Origin: Edaphobacter sp. 4G125
GTDB lineage: Bacteria; Acidobacteriota; Terriglobia; Terriglobales; Acidobacteriaceae
Length of the DNA: 64,000 nucleotides
Direction of reading: 5' to 3'
Assembly (NCBI RefSeq): GCF_014274685.1
Contig: NZ_CP060393.1
Location: 1,609,501 to 1,673,500, forward strand
The translations under genes and the position numbers were made by a program. The notes under the pieces were generated by a model. The model searched no databases, was not told the origin of the DNA, and was given only the letters and a program-made list of their open reading frames with translations. Below, in pieces: positions 11,062-18,361 of this stretch (its first letter is position 1; each line of letters begins with the position of its first letter).

Positions 11062-11667
11062 TTACTTGTTCCCTCCATGAGCCGCGATATGTGCGGCACG
11101 CACATCGTTGGCGGTGAATAGGGCGTAAAAGGGCGCGTGAGGAGCGGCGGCTTCGATGTTGGCGCGTCCGCCCTGTTCGCGGTCGACGAGGCAGAGGACT
11201 CCGATGACGTTCATGCCGGATTCCTGCGCGGCCTCGATGGCGGTAATGGTGGAGCCTCCGGTGGTGCACACGTCGTCAACGATGACGACGTGCGCGCCGA
11301 GTTTATGGAAGCCTTCGATGCGGCGTCCCGTGCCGTGAGTCTTTTCGGCCTTGCGGACGAGGAAGCCATGGACGAGATGGTCGTGCTTGTGATGCAGGTG
11401 ATTCCAAGCGCTTGCGCTGGCAGTGTTGGAGACCAGGGGGTCGGCTCCCATGGTGAGTCCGCCGACGGCTTCGGCCTGGGGAAAGCGCTCGCGGATGAGG
11501 TCGTAGAGGAGGAGACCGGAGAGGCGTCCGCCTTCGGCGTGGAGTGTTGTGGTGCGGCAGTCGATGTAGTAGTCGGACTTCTGGCCGCTGGCGAGGGTGA
11601 AGTCTCCGAGTCGGAAGGAGTGGGTCGCGATGAGGTTCAGGAGAGCAGTCTTATTGTCGGCGGACAT
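11062..11667 (-). CDS. pyrE: Orotate phosphoribosyltransferase
   Basis: Adds phosphoribose from PRPP to orotate to give OMP in pyrimidine synthesis. 201 residues, cytoplasmic. The PRPP loop VVIVDDVCTTGGST sits near residues 125-138. GDFTLASGQKSDYYIDCR near the N-terminus and VGGLTMGADPL are typical of PyrE. The middle loop (SASAWNHLHHKHDHLVHGFLV) is richer in His than usual but keeps the RK substrate-contact residues. It is the first gene of the pyrE-mtnA pair. No Shine-Dalgarno sequence is evident in front of the ATG. Confidence 0.95.
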   Translation of the reverse strand: MSADNKTALLNLIATHSFRLGDFTLASGQKSDYYIDCRTTTLHAEGGRLSGLLLYDLIRERFPQAEAVGGLTMGADPLVSNTASASAWNHLHHKHDHLVHGFLVRKAEKTHGTGRRIEGFHKLGAHVVIVDDVCTTGGSTITAIEAAQESGMNVIGVLCLVDREQGGRANIEAAAPHAPFYALFTANDVRAAHIAAHGGNK

Positions 11668-11922
11668 GATTCTGTACAGATTACCCCCTCCCCCACTTTT
11701 TTGCGCAAAGTCTTCGAAACAGATGCTTTAAGTCTGGACTTCGATCTGATTTCTATTCTCTTCTGTTTTGCTTTCCTATTTTTATTGTAGTGAGGAGAGA
11801 GGGGTGAATCCGCAATCTGTAATTCTTTTGATTTGAGGTGGATAGGCGGTTTTCGGACTTGACAGAGGAAAATACAGGGATTCCTGGTGACAGAGATGAT
11901 TGGCGGGGAAATTTAAATGCGG

Positions 11923-11969
11923 GGATTTCTCGACTTCGCGGCCATGCCGCTTCGCTCGAAATGACATTT
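11923..11969 (+). repeat. Degenerate dispersed repeat, subfamily 2, copy 1
   Basis: GATTTCTCGACTTCGC ... GCTCGAAATGACATTT resembles 29582-29638 (AGATTTCTCAACTTCGC ... GGTCGAAATGCCAG) and more distantly the GCAGATCCTTCGACT family found elsewhere in the window. Confidence 0.45.
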
Positions 11970-12031
11970 CCTGGAAGTAGTCGAGGTAGAGGATTCGCAC
12001 GGTTGCACGAATGCAAATGTTCCCCTCGTTT

Positions 12032-12059
12032 CGTTGCGCTCCATGAATGGAGCGCAACG
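12032..12059. repeat. Perfect 13-bp inverted repeat
   Basis: CGTTGCGCTCCAT (12032-12044) is followed by two bases and then its exact complement (12047-12059). The very tight loop suggests a cruciform or binding-site palindrome, or part of a repeat element, rather than a terminator. Confidence 0.7.
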
Positions 12060-12109
12060 TCACAGATGCTCCACATTAGCGGCCTCGCCACGAAAGACGG
12101 GGCACCCAC

Positions 12110-12757
12110 TTATTTATTGTTGTTTTGTTGTTGCTGACGTAGCCGCATCAGTTCGTCGTAGATCTGCTGGGGTGTCTTTACTCCGGAGGACGAGGACTGG
12201 GAAGGGGATCCTGTCTCGGCAGGGGCGGGTGAGTTATTGGACTCGGATGGAGGAGGGGGTGGGTTTTGTGGAGGAGCCTGGGCGGGTGGTTCTGAAGGTG
12301 CGGGGATACTGGCAGCCTCAGGATTGTTGTCGAAGCGCGCCGCGTTGGGATTGGGAGGAGAAGGGCGGCCGTTGCGTGGCGTAAGGATGAGCTGCGGGGT
12401 CTTGTCGCCGGAGCTGGCGATGAAGAGCATGTTGGTGGAGGTGCCATCGAGGAGCTGGCCAAGTACTTCGGAGAGACTGCCGGGCCCGTATTTGCCGAAG
12501 ACGCGTTCTTCCGCAACTCCACCGGTGATGGTGACACCGGCGATCCGGGAGATTTCGTGAAGGATCTGGTTGAGGCTGGAGTTATCGGCCTGGACGGTAA
12601 GCTGGTCGTTGGCATAGGTGATGCTGGCGCGGTTGGGAGACGAAGGAGCAGGCTGAGTCCATGGCGCCTGTGCCGCTGGTGTCTGCATGGACTGCGCCGC
12701 GAGCGGCAAGGTGAGGCAGAGCAGAAAAGAGAGCCGAGTTGGATTCGGGAGAGGCAT
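12110..12757 (-). CDS. Secreted STN-domain (secretin/TonB short N-terminal domain) protein
   Basis: 215-residue exported protein. Signal peptide to about residue 22 (SFLLCLTLPLAAQS). A compact domain of about 50 residues (ITYANDQLTVQADNSSLNQI ... GVTITGGVAEERVFGKYGPG ... EVLGQLLDGTSTNMLFI) has the pattern of STN domains, which in secretins and TonB receptors sense or bind partners. A proline-rich, low-complexity tail (PPQNPPPPPSESNN) follows, then a short charged helix with polyglutamine/asparagine. No barrel or secretin core follows, so it is not a truncated secretin in this reading frame. It is divergent from nanE. Its function is unknown. Confidence 0.7.
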   Translation of the reverse strand: MPLPNPTRLSFLLCLTLPLAAQSMQTPAAQAPWTQPAPSSPNRASITYANDQLTVQADNSSLNQILHEISRIAGVTITGGVAEERVFGKYGPGSLSEVLGQLLDGTSTNMLFIASSGDKTPQLILTPRNGRPSPPNPNAARFDNNPEAASIPAPSEPPAQAPPQNPPPPPSESNNSPAPAETGSPSQSSSSGVKTPQQIYDELMRLRQQQQNNNK

Positions 12758-12931
12758 GCTCTGGGGTAATGGTACGACGAACGAGATGAGGAAGCGTCAT
12801 CGCATTTCTTTGGGGGAATGGTTCGAGCTTTGTTCGGTATTGAGCCTGATGAGCAACCTGCTCGCAGAAGTATGACCAAAGAGGTTGCCGCGAGGGGGTT
12901 TTCGGGATAAATCTTACAGATAGAAGATGCC

Positions 12932-13669
12932 TTGGGAGGCCATTTGATTGCAGGATGGAAGAACAGCGGAGGAGAAGCTTTTTCTTCTCTCAAGGGGAGA
13001 CTCATTGTTTCGTGCCAGGCTGATCCGGGCGATCCAATGGACGATCTTGACACAGTGACCAGGATGGCGAGATCAGTGCTTCGTGGCGGGGCTGCGGGGC
13101 TGCGTTCGGAAGGAGAGCGAGCGACTCGAGCCTTTCGAGGGATTACGGCACAGCCCCTTATCGGCATGGTGAAGACAAAAGATGCGAAGGGCGAGGTGTA
13201 CATTACACCGACGTTCGCATCTGCGCGGGCTGTTGTAGAAGCAGGCTGCGATATTGTTGCGCTGGACTGTACACTTCGCAGGCTGAGCGAAGCAGAGCCG
13301 TGGCCGGAACTGATTCGGCGTATCCATGAGGAGCTGGACAGGCCGGTTCTGGCGGATATTGCGAGCCTGGAAGATGGTCTGGCTGCCGAAGAGGCGGGAG
13401 CGGATGCGGTAGCGACGACGCTTTACGGCTATACGGCTGAGACCGCAGGGATTCGAAGCGTGTCATGGCCTCTGCTGGAATCGCTGATCGGGAGAATGCG
13501 CGTTCCGGTGATTGCCGAGGGACATATTCAGCAGCCTGACGAGGTTCGCAGGGCGCTGGGGTCAGGAGCCTATGCAGCTCTGGTAGGCTCTGCGATTACG
13601 CGGCCGGAGACGATTACGGCGCGCTTTGTTGCAGCGACAAGAGACGGGGTTAGCTTCAAGATTGGTTGA
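12932..13669 (+). CDS. nanE: N-acetylmannosamine-6-phosphate 2-epimerase
   Basis: Epimerises ManNAc-6-P to GlcNAc-6-P in sialic acid / amino sugar catabolism. TIM-barrel protein of about 240 residues. LKGRLIVSCQA, the lysine in GMVKTKD, the aspartate in IVALDCTLR, LADIASLEDGLAAEEAGAD and the glutamate in VIAEGHI are the NanE signature, including the expected catalytic K/D/E. The start is uncertain. TTG at 12932 opens the frame, and TTG at 12944 has GGGAGG four bases upstream. No in-frame ATG precedes the conserved part. It converges with the NagR-type GntR gene, and a dispersed repeat with a long hairpin lies just downstream. No nanA, nanK or nagA is in the window. Confidence 0.88.
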   Translation: MGGHLIAGWKNSGGEAFSSLKGRLIVSCQADPGDPMDDLDTVTRMARSVLRGGAAGLRSEGERATRAFRGITAQPLIGMVKTKDAKGEVYITPTFASARAVVEAGCDIVALDCTLRRLSEAEPWPELIRRIHEELDRPVLADIASLEDGLAAEEAGADAVATTLYGYTAETAGIRSVSWPLLESLIGRMRVPVIAEGHIQQPDEVRRALGSGAYAALVGSAITRPETITARFVAATRDGVSFKIG

Positions 13670-13676
13670 AGGAACC

Positions 13677-13752
13677 CGCAGATCCTTCGGCTCCTTCGGC
13701 TTCGCTTCTCGCAGGTTGATCGCGAGAAGCGAAGCCGAAGGATGACACTTCT
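13677..13752. repeat. Dispersed intergenic repeat copy 1, with a perfect 20-bp hairpin
   Basis: Begins CGCAGATCCTTCGG and ends GGATGACACTT, the family termini. Inside, 13693-13712 and 13722-13741 are perfect 20-bp inverted repeats with a 9-nt loop. Located between nanE and the GntR gene, it could also terminate both converging transcripts. Confidence 0.8.
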
Positions 13753-13806
13753 CCCGCAAAAAAATAGCGAAGAAACTGTGCGTTGCCGGTATGACCTACG
13801 TTGCGG

Positions 13807-14583
13807 TTACTCAATTGTGGTGGTTGGGACGCGGATAAAGGCGCGGTAGCGATCTCCGCGGTATCGGGAATAGGCGACCTCGATCGGAGTTTGTTCAGTG
13901 GTAATGATGATGCGCGAGATGGAGAGAACGCTGGAGCGGCGCGGGATGGTCAGGAGTTCGGATTCTTCTTTGGTGGCGGGAAGCGCTTCGATAATCTCGT
14001 CAGCCCAGGCGACACGCACGCCGTAGCTTTCGCGAAGGGTGTAGTAGAGAGAGTGCTTGGCGAAGTTGATGCGCTCCAGCCCGGGAAAGGGGGCCAGCGG
14101 AATATACGAGGTCTCTAAAGCCATGGGGATGCCATCTGCCAGCCGAAGCCGGTGAAGCTTGATGACGGAAGCGTCGGAGGAGATTTTCAGACTTTCAGCC
14201 AGCTCTTCTCCAGCGTGGACCACGGCCTGTTCCAAGAGCTGTGAGCTGGGTTGCATGCCGCGCTGCTTCATGTCTTCGGTGAACCCACGAAGATGCATGA
14301 TGTTTTTTTCGAGCTTGGGGCTGGTGACGAAGGTCCCACGACCTTTCTGGCTGTGTGCGTAACCTCTCGCTTTGAGTCCGTGGAGAGCCTGACGTGCTGT
14401 CATGCGGCTGACCTTGTACTTTCGCGCTAATTCTTCTTCGGAGGCAAGGAGGTCGCCATCGGAGAGCTCTCCCGACTGAATCTTCTCCATCAGGGCTCGC
14501 TGGATCTGATAGTAGAGCGGGATGAATCCATTCTTATCCAGAACATGGGGAGAAGAGGCGGACGAAGCCTGAAGTTTTGACAC
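13807..14583 (-). CDS. GntR-family regulator with UTRA domain (NagR/DasR-like)
   Basis: About 258-residue one-component repressor. N-terminal winged helix (PLYYQIQRALMEKIQSGELS, EEELARKYKVSRMTARQAL, KGRGTFV) is followed by a UTRA effector domain (LRGFTEDMKQRGMQPSSQLL ... YGVRVAWADEIIEA ... EVAYSRYRGDRYRAFI). This architecture is that of NagR/YvoA and DasR, which bind GlcNAc-6-P or related amino-sugar phosphates. The frame runs up to 14694, but GTG at 14583 has AGGAG at about 14593-14597 and gives the usual length. It lies between nanE and a divergent TonB-dependent receptor, so it probably controls amino-sugar uptake and use. Confidence 0.88.
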   Translation of the reverse strand: MSKLQASSASSPHVLDKNGFIPLYYQIQRALMEKIQSGELSDGDLLASEEELARKYKVSRMTARQALHGLKARGYAHSQKGRGTFVTSPKLEKNIMHLRGFTEDMKQRGMQPSSQLLEQAVVHAGEELAESLKISSDASVIKLHRLRLADGIPMALETSYIPLAPFPGLERINFAKHSLYYTLRESYGVRVAWADEIIEALPATKEESELLTIPRRSSVLSISRIIITTEQTPIEVAYSRYRGDRYRAFIRVPTTTIE

Positions 14584-14615
14584 AGTACGGATCTCCTGAT
14601 TTTTCGTGTGTGTTG

Positions 14616-14660
14616 TTTCTAACGTTCTCTGCGAGTGGTTGTCCAGAAGTACGTTAGAAA
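14616..14660. promoter_or_regulatory. Inverted TTTCTAACGT arms upstream of the GntR gene
   Basis: TTTCTAACGT at 14616-14625 and its exact complement at 14651-14660 are separated by 25 bases, just upstream of the GntR start. The CTAACG core is the same as in palindromes upstream of the 53-62 kb locus. Operator function is inferred. Confidence 0.45.
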
Positions 14661-14737
14661 TCGTGTGGTCGTTCCATTTTTTTGCTCCTTTCAAGGGGAG
14701 AGATTATTGTGCCCCTGGTAAATCCTAAAAAAATATC

Positions 14738-14765
14738 TTGCCAATTTCGTACAGTTGTCTATACA
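14738..14765 (+). promoter_or_regulatory. Candidate sigma70 promoter of the TonB-dependent receptor
   Basis: TTGCCA (14738-14743), a 16-nt spacer and TATACA (14760-14765), about 130 bases before the receptor ATG. Motif-based only. Confidence 0.45.
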
Positions 14766-14767
14766 TT
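14753..14767. promoter_or_regulatory. Candidate NagR/YvoA-type operator over the -10 box
   Basis: AGTTGTCTATACATT. Its complement, AATGTATAGACAACT, closely resembles the remembered Bacillus-type NagR site (GGTATAGACAAC-like). It overlaps the -10 box, as expected for repression by the neighbouring GntR/UTRA protein. Confidence 0.45.
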
Positions 14768-14903
14768 AAGTCAACTTTACAACCTGACGGATTTCAAAAT
14801 TCAGGCGTGCGGTCAGAATCGGCCGAAGCGGGTGAAGGGCAGGTCCTATAAAAAAGTCCGGGATTGCGCGACTTTCGACCAAACATACTTTGCGGAGGTT
14901 TTT

Positions 14904-17900
14904 ATGAGAGCACGCATTGCGCTATGCAGCGTCTTTCTTTTTCTGGTCAGTTGCTCGATGGCATTGGCACAGACGATTACGGGATCTGTAACGGGAACAG
15001 TAACAGATGCCAGTGGAGCGGCAGTCGGCGGGGCGAAGGTGACCGCTGTGAATATCGATACCGGCGTTCAGACCTCGACGGCCACGAACAGCGCCGGCGT
15101 CTACACAATTCGCTTTCTCCAGATTGGGCATTACAAGCTGAACATTTCAGCACAGGGATTCAGTTCGTCGACGGCTGGCCCGTTCGCGCTTGAAGTGAGC
15201 CAGGAGGCCAGGGTCGACGCGAAGCTGACGGTCGGTTCGGTGAGCACGAATGTGGAGGTTACCTCCGAGGCCCCCATTATCAACACGGAAAACGCGACGA
15301 CGGGCGATGCTATTACGGCCACGCAGGCCACGGAGCTTCCCATACAGGCGCGAAACTTTGCGAACCTGACGACGCTCGTGGCGGGTGCCGTGGCACCCGA
15401 TCCGAATGCTCACAACATGGTTGGACGCAGCAATTACAACGGTGGCTTCTTCGTCAACGGCAACCGTGAGCAGACGAATAACTACACGTTGGACGGAATG
15501 GACATCAACGAGTCGATTGACAATTACATCGGTTATAGCCCGAATGTCGATGCGATTGGAGAGCTCCATATCATCACGGGCAATGCCACCGCTGAGTATG
15601 GCAACGCCAACGGCGGCCAAGTGGTGATGGTGACCAAGAGCGGTACCAACCAGTTCCACGGCAATGCCTTTTGGTTCCTTGAGAACACGAACCTCAATGC
15701 AAATAGCTGGGCAAACAAACACACTTCGGACAAGGCATCGATTGGACCTGTTCCTTCGCTGAACCGGAGCATCTTCGGCGGTACGTTAGGCGGGCCGATC
15801 TTCCACGACCGCGTGTTTTTCTTCATGGATTATCAGGGAGCACGGCAGCATAACAGCACTACGGAGACGCGCTCTGTGGCTACAGCAGCAATGCGCCAAG
15901 GGTTTGTCCCAGGGCTCGGAACGACTGTTGCCATTACAAACCCAGCGGCACAGTATCTCTTCGCTCATCCTGAACTGTATCCATTGCCCAATACTGCCAG
16001 TACGAACCCGAATGGGATCATCGGCAACTATCGTGGGATCAGCGCACAGGCGACCCATAACGACCAGGCCGATGTAAAGATCGACGCCAACCTGACGGCG
16101 CACGACAGCGTTTCGGGACGCTTCTCGATTGGACGCGAAGGCAGTGGTTACACAAAGGTTTCGCTCCCAACGGATACTCCTTCCAACAATTCAGACCCTT
16201 ATACGGGCTTCGTTCTTAACTGGACCCATACTTTCTCTAACAACATTGTGAATGAGGCACGTGCCGGTTTTGGCCGCACGCGTTACACCAATGAGGCGGC
16301 CGATGTCGCTGGTATGCTCGGGCTGACAGGGAACCAGAAGCTGGGGATTCCCGGAACGCAGGTTGCACCCGGAATCTCAACGCTCGATGCATCGAACTCC
16401 GGCGTCGATGCCATCGGCGGCGGCTCGGGCGGCGGCAACGGTGTGCAGTCTGACAGCATTGTGAACGCCTTTACCTATGGCGACAACGTCAGCTGGCAGA
16501 TGGGACGACATACGCTGAAGTTTGGCGCGCAGTTCCTCCGCTACCAGGCCAACCGGAATTACTCCGGCAACGATGGAGCGCGCGGCTTCTTCACCTATAC
16601 CAACGATGCTACTGGCGATGCGTGGAGCGACTTCCTTACCAACCAGGCCTTTCAGTACGGACAAGGTTCGTACACCGACGAGTGGGGCCAGCGTCAGTGG
16701 CGCGACGCTCTTTTCGTCCAGGACGACTGGAAGGTAACGCAGAACCTTACGCTGAATCTCGGCATGCGCTGGGAGTGGGACCAACCGCTCTATGAGGTCA
16801 ACAACAAGCAGACCAACATTAATCTGACCACCGGTGCGATTCAGTTCGCAGGCAAGGATGGAAACAGTCGTGCTCTCTATAACGCATACTGGGGCGGATT
16901 TATGCCGCGTCTCGGTTTCGCCTACACTCCGGATCGCTTTGGAGGCAAGTTTGTGGTGCGAGGCGGTTATGGCATCACGAACTTCCTCGAGGGCACAGGC
17001 GCGAACCTGCGTCTGCCGCTGAATCCTCCATTCTTCCTGGATGCCTCCGGCAAGCATGCGCCAGGGGGAGCTTACTTCCAGGTGCAGAATGGATTTCCGC
17101 TGCCGCCGGATGCCACAACTTTCTCGGGTAACGTGCGTGCGTGGGACCCTAATCTGAAGCCTGCACTGATTCAGCAGTACAACCTGACGACGGAGTATGA
17201 GGTGAACAACTCGACTTCGCTGGTAGTAGCGTATCTAGGACAAACTGGCGACCATTTGGTCGATCCTCGTGAGGGCAACCAGCAGAAGTGTCCCAGCTGT
17301 CCACGCCCGGTCTCCGCACTACCCGGACTCTCGCAAGTTACACAGGTCAGTCTGACGGAATCGAAGTCCAACATGAACTACAACGCCCTGCAGATCACCG
17401 GCCGTCGCCGTCTGAATCATGGACTTGAGTTCTTGACTAACTACACCTGGAGCAAGTCGCTGACCAACAACCTCGGCTACTATGGCGCGGGCGGCGGCGC
17501 AGCGGCCTCACAGGGCGCCTACTGGCAGGATTCCTACAACGGAGCAGGGGACTACGGCCCGGCGTTCTTCGATACCAAGCACATCTTCTCCTTCTCGGGT
17601 TACTACGACCTACCCTTCGGCCGTGGGAAACAGTTTGGAGGGAACATTAACCGCTTCGCTGACCTTGCGCTTGGCGGATGGAAGCTGGGCGCTGTTGCCA
17701 GCCTACATTCGGGCATGCCCGTGACGGTGGCTTCGGCGACTTACTATAACGTCAACCAGCGTGGCGATCGTGGCAACCACTATCGTCCACTCAAGATCGT
17801 TGGAAGCAGCGTCGACCACTGGTTTGGCACCGATCCTTCAGCTACGCAGTGTCTTACCGATGTGGATAACGGTGTCTGTGCCTACGGTGAAGAGTCGTCG

Positions 17901-18152
17901 ACCGGCTTTGGAACCGCGAGGGTTGGTTCAGAGCGCGCTCCCAGCTACAAAAACCTGGATGCCGCGTTGAGCAAGGCGTTCAACTTTACGGAGAGTAAGC
18001 ACCTGGATTTCCGTGCGGACTTCTTCAATGTGTTGAACACCACCAGTCTTGCCCCTCCGAGCAACAGCACCTCGTCGAGCAATTTCGGTCAGATTACGAA
18101 TACGGTTTCGACCGAGCGACAGATTCAGCTTGCCCTGAAGCTGGTCTTCTAG
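14904..18152 (+). CDS. TonB-dependent receptor, Oar-like, with carboxypeptidase-regulatory domain (1)
   Basis: 1082-residue outer-membrane receptor. Signal peptide (RIALCSVFLFLVSCSMALAQ), then a CarboxypepD-reg-like beta domain (SVTGTVTDASGAAVGGAKVT ... YTIRFLQIGHYKLNISAQGF) at about 25-105. A plug follows (ELPIQARNFANLT, NGGFFVNGNREQTNNYTLDG, GNANGGQVVMVTKSGTNQFH). The rest is a long barrel ending in QIQLALKLVF with a C-terminal Phe. The open frame extends 74 codons upstream, but ATG at 14904 has GGAGG five bases away and starts the signal peptide. Divergent from a NagR-like GntR repressor and near nanE, so an amino-sugar-containing glycan is a reasonable guess for the substrate. A terminator follows. 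Confidence 0.92.
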   Translation: MRARIALCSVFLFLVSCSMALAQTITGSVTGTVTDASGAAVGGAKVTAVNIDTGVQTSTATNSAGVYTIRFLQIGHYKLNISAQGFSSSTAGPFALEVSQEARVDAKLTVGSVSTNVEVTSEAPIINTENATTGDAITATQATELPIQARNFANLTTLVAGAVAPDPNAHNMVGRSNYNGGFFVNGNREQTNNYTLDGMDINESIDNYIGYSPNVDAIGELHIITGNATAEYGNANGGQVVMVTKSGTNQFHGNAFWFLENTNLNANSWANKHTSDKASIGPVPSLNRSIFGGTLGGPIFHDRVFFFMDYQGARQHNSTTETRSVATAAMRQGFVPGLGTTVAITNPAAQYLFAHPELYPLPNTASTNPNGIIGNYRGISAQATHNDQADVKIDANLTAHDSVSGRFSIGREGSGYTKVSLPTDTPSNNSDPYTGFVLNWTHTFSNNIVNEARAGFGRTRYTNEAADVAGMLGLTGNQKLGIPGTQVAPGISTLDASNSGVDAIGGGSGGGNGVQSDSIVNAFTYGDNVSWQMGRHTLKFGAQFLRYQANRNYSGNDGARGFFTYTNDATGDAWSDFLTNQAFQYGQGSYTDEWGQRQWRDALFVQDDWKVTQNLTLNLGMRWEWDQPLYEVNNKQTNINLTTGAIQFAGKDGNSRALYNAYWGGFMPRLGFAYTPDRFGGKFVVRGGYGITNFLEGTGANLRLPLNPPFFLDASGKHAPGGAYFQVQNGFPLPPDATTFSGNVRAWDPNLKPALIQQYNLTTEYEVNNSTSLVVAYLGQTGDHLVDPREGNQQKCPSCPRPVSALPGLSQVTQVSLTESKSNMNYNALQITGRRRLNHGLEFLTNYTWSKSLTNNLGYYGAGGGAAASQGAYWQDSYNGAGDYGPAFFDTKHIFSFSGYYDLPFGRGKQFGGNINRFADLALGGWKLGAVASLHSGMPVTVASATYYNVNQRGDRGNHYRPLKIVGSSVDHWFGTDPSATQCLTDVDNGVCAYGEESSTGFGTARVGSERAPSYKNLDAALSKAFNFTESKHLDFRADFFNVLNTTSLAPPSNSTSSSNFGQITNTVSTERQIQLALKLVF

Positions 18153-18187
18153 AAGACCTACTTTAGATCAAGGCTCATTTTCTTTCC

Positions 18188-18225
18188 GCCCTTCCTCCCC
18201 TGGTCCGGGAGGGAGGGCTTTTTTT
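18188..18225 (+). terminator. Intrinsic terminator of the first TonB-dependent receptor gene
   Basis: A 12-bp stem (18188-18199 with 18207-18218, one G-T pair) and a run of seven T. Confidence 0.9.
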
Positions 18226-18243
18226 ATTCAAAGGGGAAAGAGT

Positions 18244-18267
18244 AAGAGGGCTCCGAAGAGCCCTCTT
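18244..18267. repeat. 10-bp hairpin with CGAA tetraloop
   Basis: AAGAGGGCTC (18244-18253) and its complement (18258-18267). It is followed by a G-run rather than T, so it is a backup terminator or part of the adjacent repeat rather than a classical terminator. Confidence 0.55.
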
Positions 18268-18282
18268 GGGGGGGGAGATACG

Positions 18283-18333
18283 GCAGATCCTTCGACTACG
18301 CGGTTGATACCGCTCCTTTCAGGAGGACACCTT
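18283..18333 (+). repeat. Dispersed intergenic repeat copy 2 (diverged)
   Basis: GCAGATCCTTCGACTACG at the left end. The right end, CAGGAGGACACCTT, differs slightly from the family end GGATGACACTT. It lies in the gap between the TonB receptor and the flavoprotein gene. Confidence 0.65.
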
Positions 18334-18361
18334 CGTCGAGGAATCCAGTCGTTGTTACAGA

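Larger units (their letters stand above)
11668..12109. other. Intergenic region upstream of pyrE with repeat-like sequence
   Basis: About 440 bases without a convincing gene. It contains a degenerate copy of a dispersed repeat (11923-11969, GATTTCTCGACTTCGC ... CTCGAAATGACATTT) and a perfect 13-bp hairpin at 12032-12059. Open frames here have no coding character. The right edge flanks the 3' end of the STN-domain gene. Confidence 0.6.
14584..14903. other. Divergent promoter region between the GntR gene and the TonB receptor gene
   Basis: 320 bases without a gene. It holds two 10-bp inverted arms (14616-14625, 14651-14660), a sigma70-like promoter (14738-14765) and a NagR-like operator (14753-14767). 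It ends in a strong ribosome site, GGAGG at 14894-14898, for the receptor ATG. Confidence 0.7.

Noticed and set aside
11753..12137. Small genes in the pyrE upstream gap (both strands)
   Set aside because: The frames run through repeat-like DNA and have no ribosome site or coding character.
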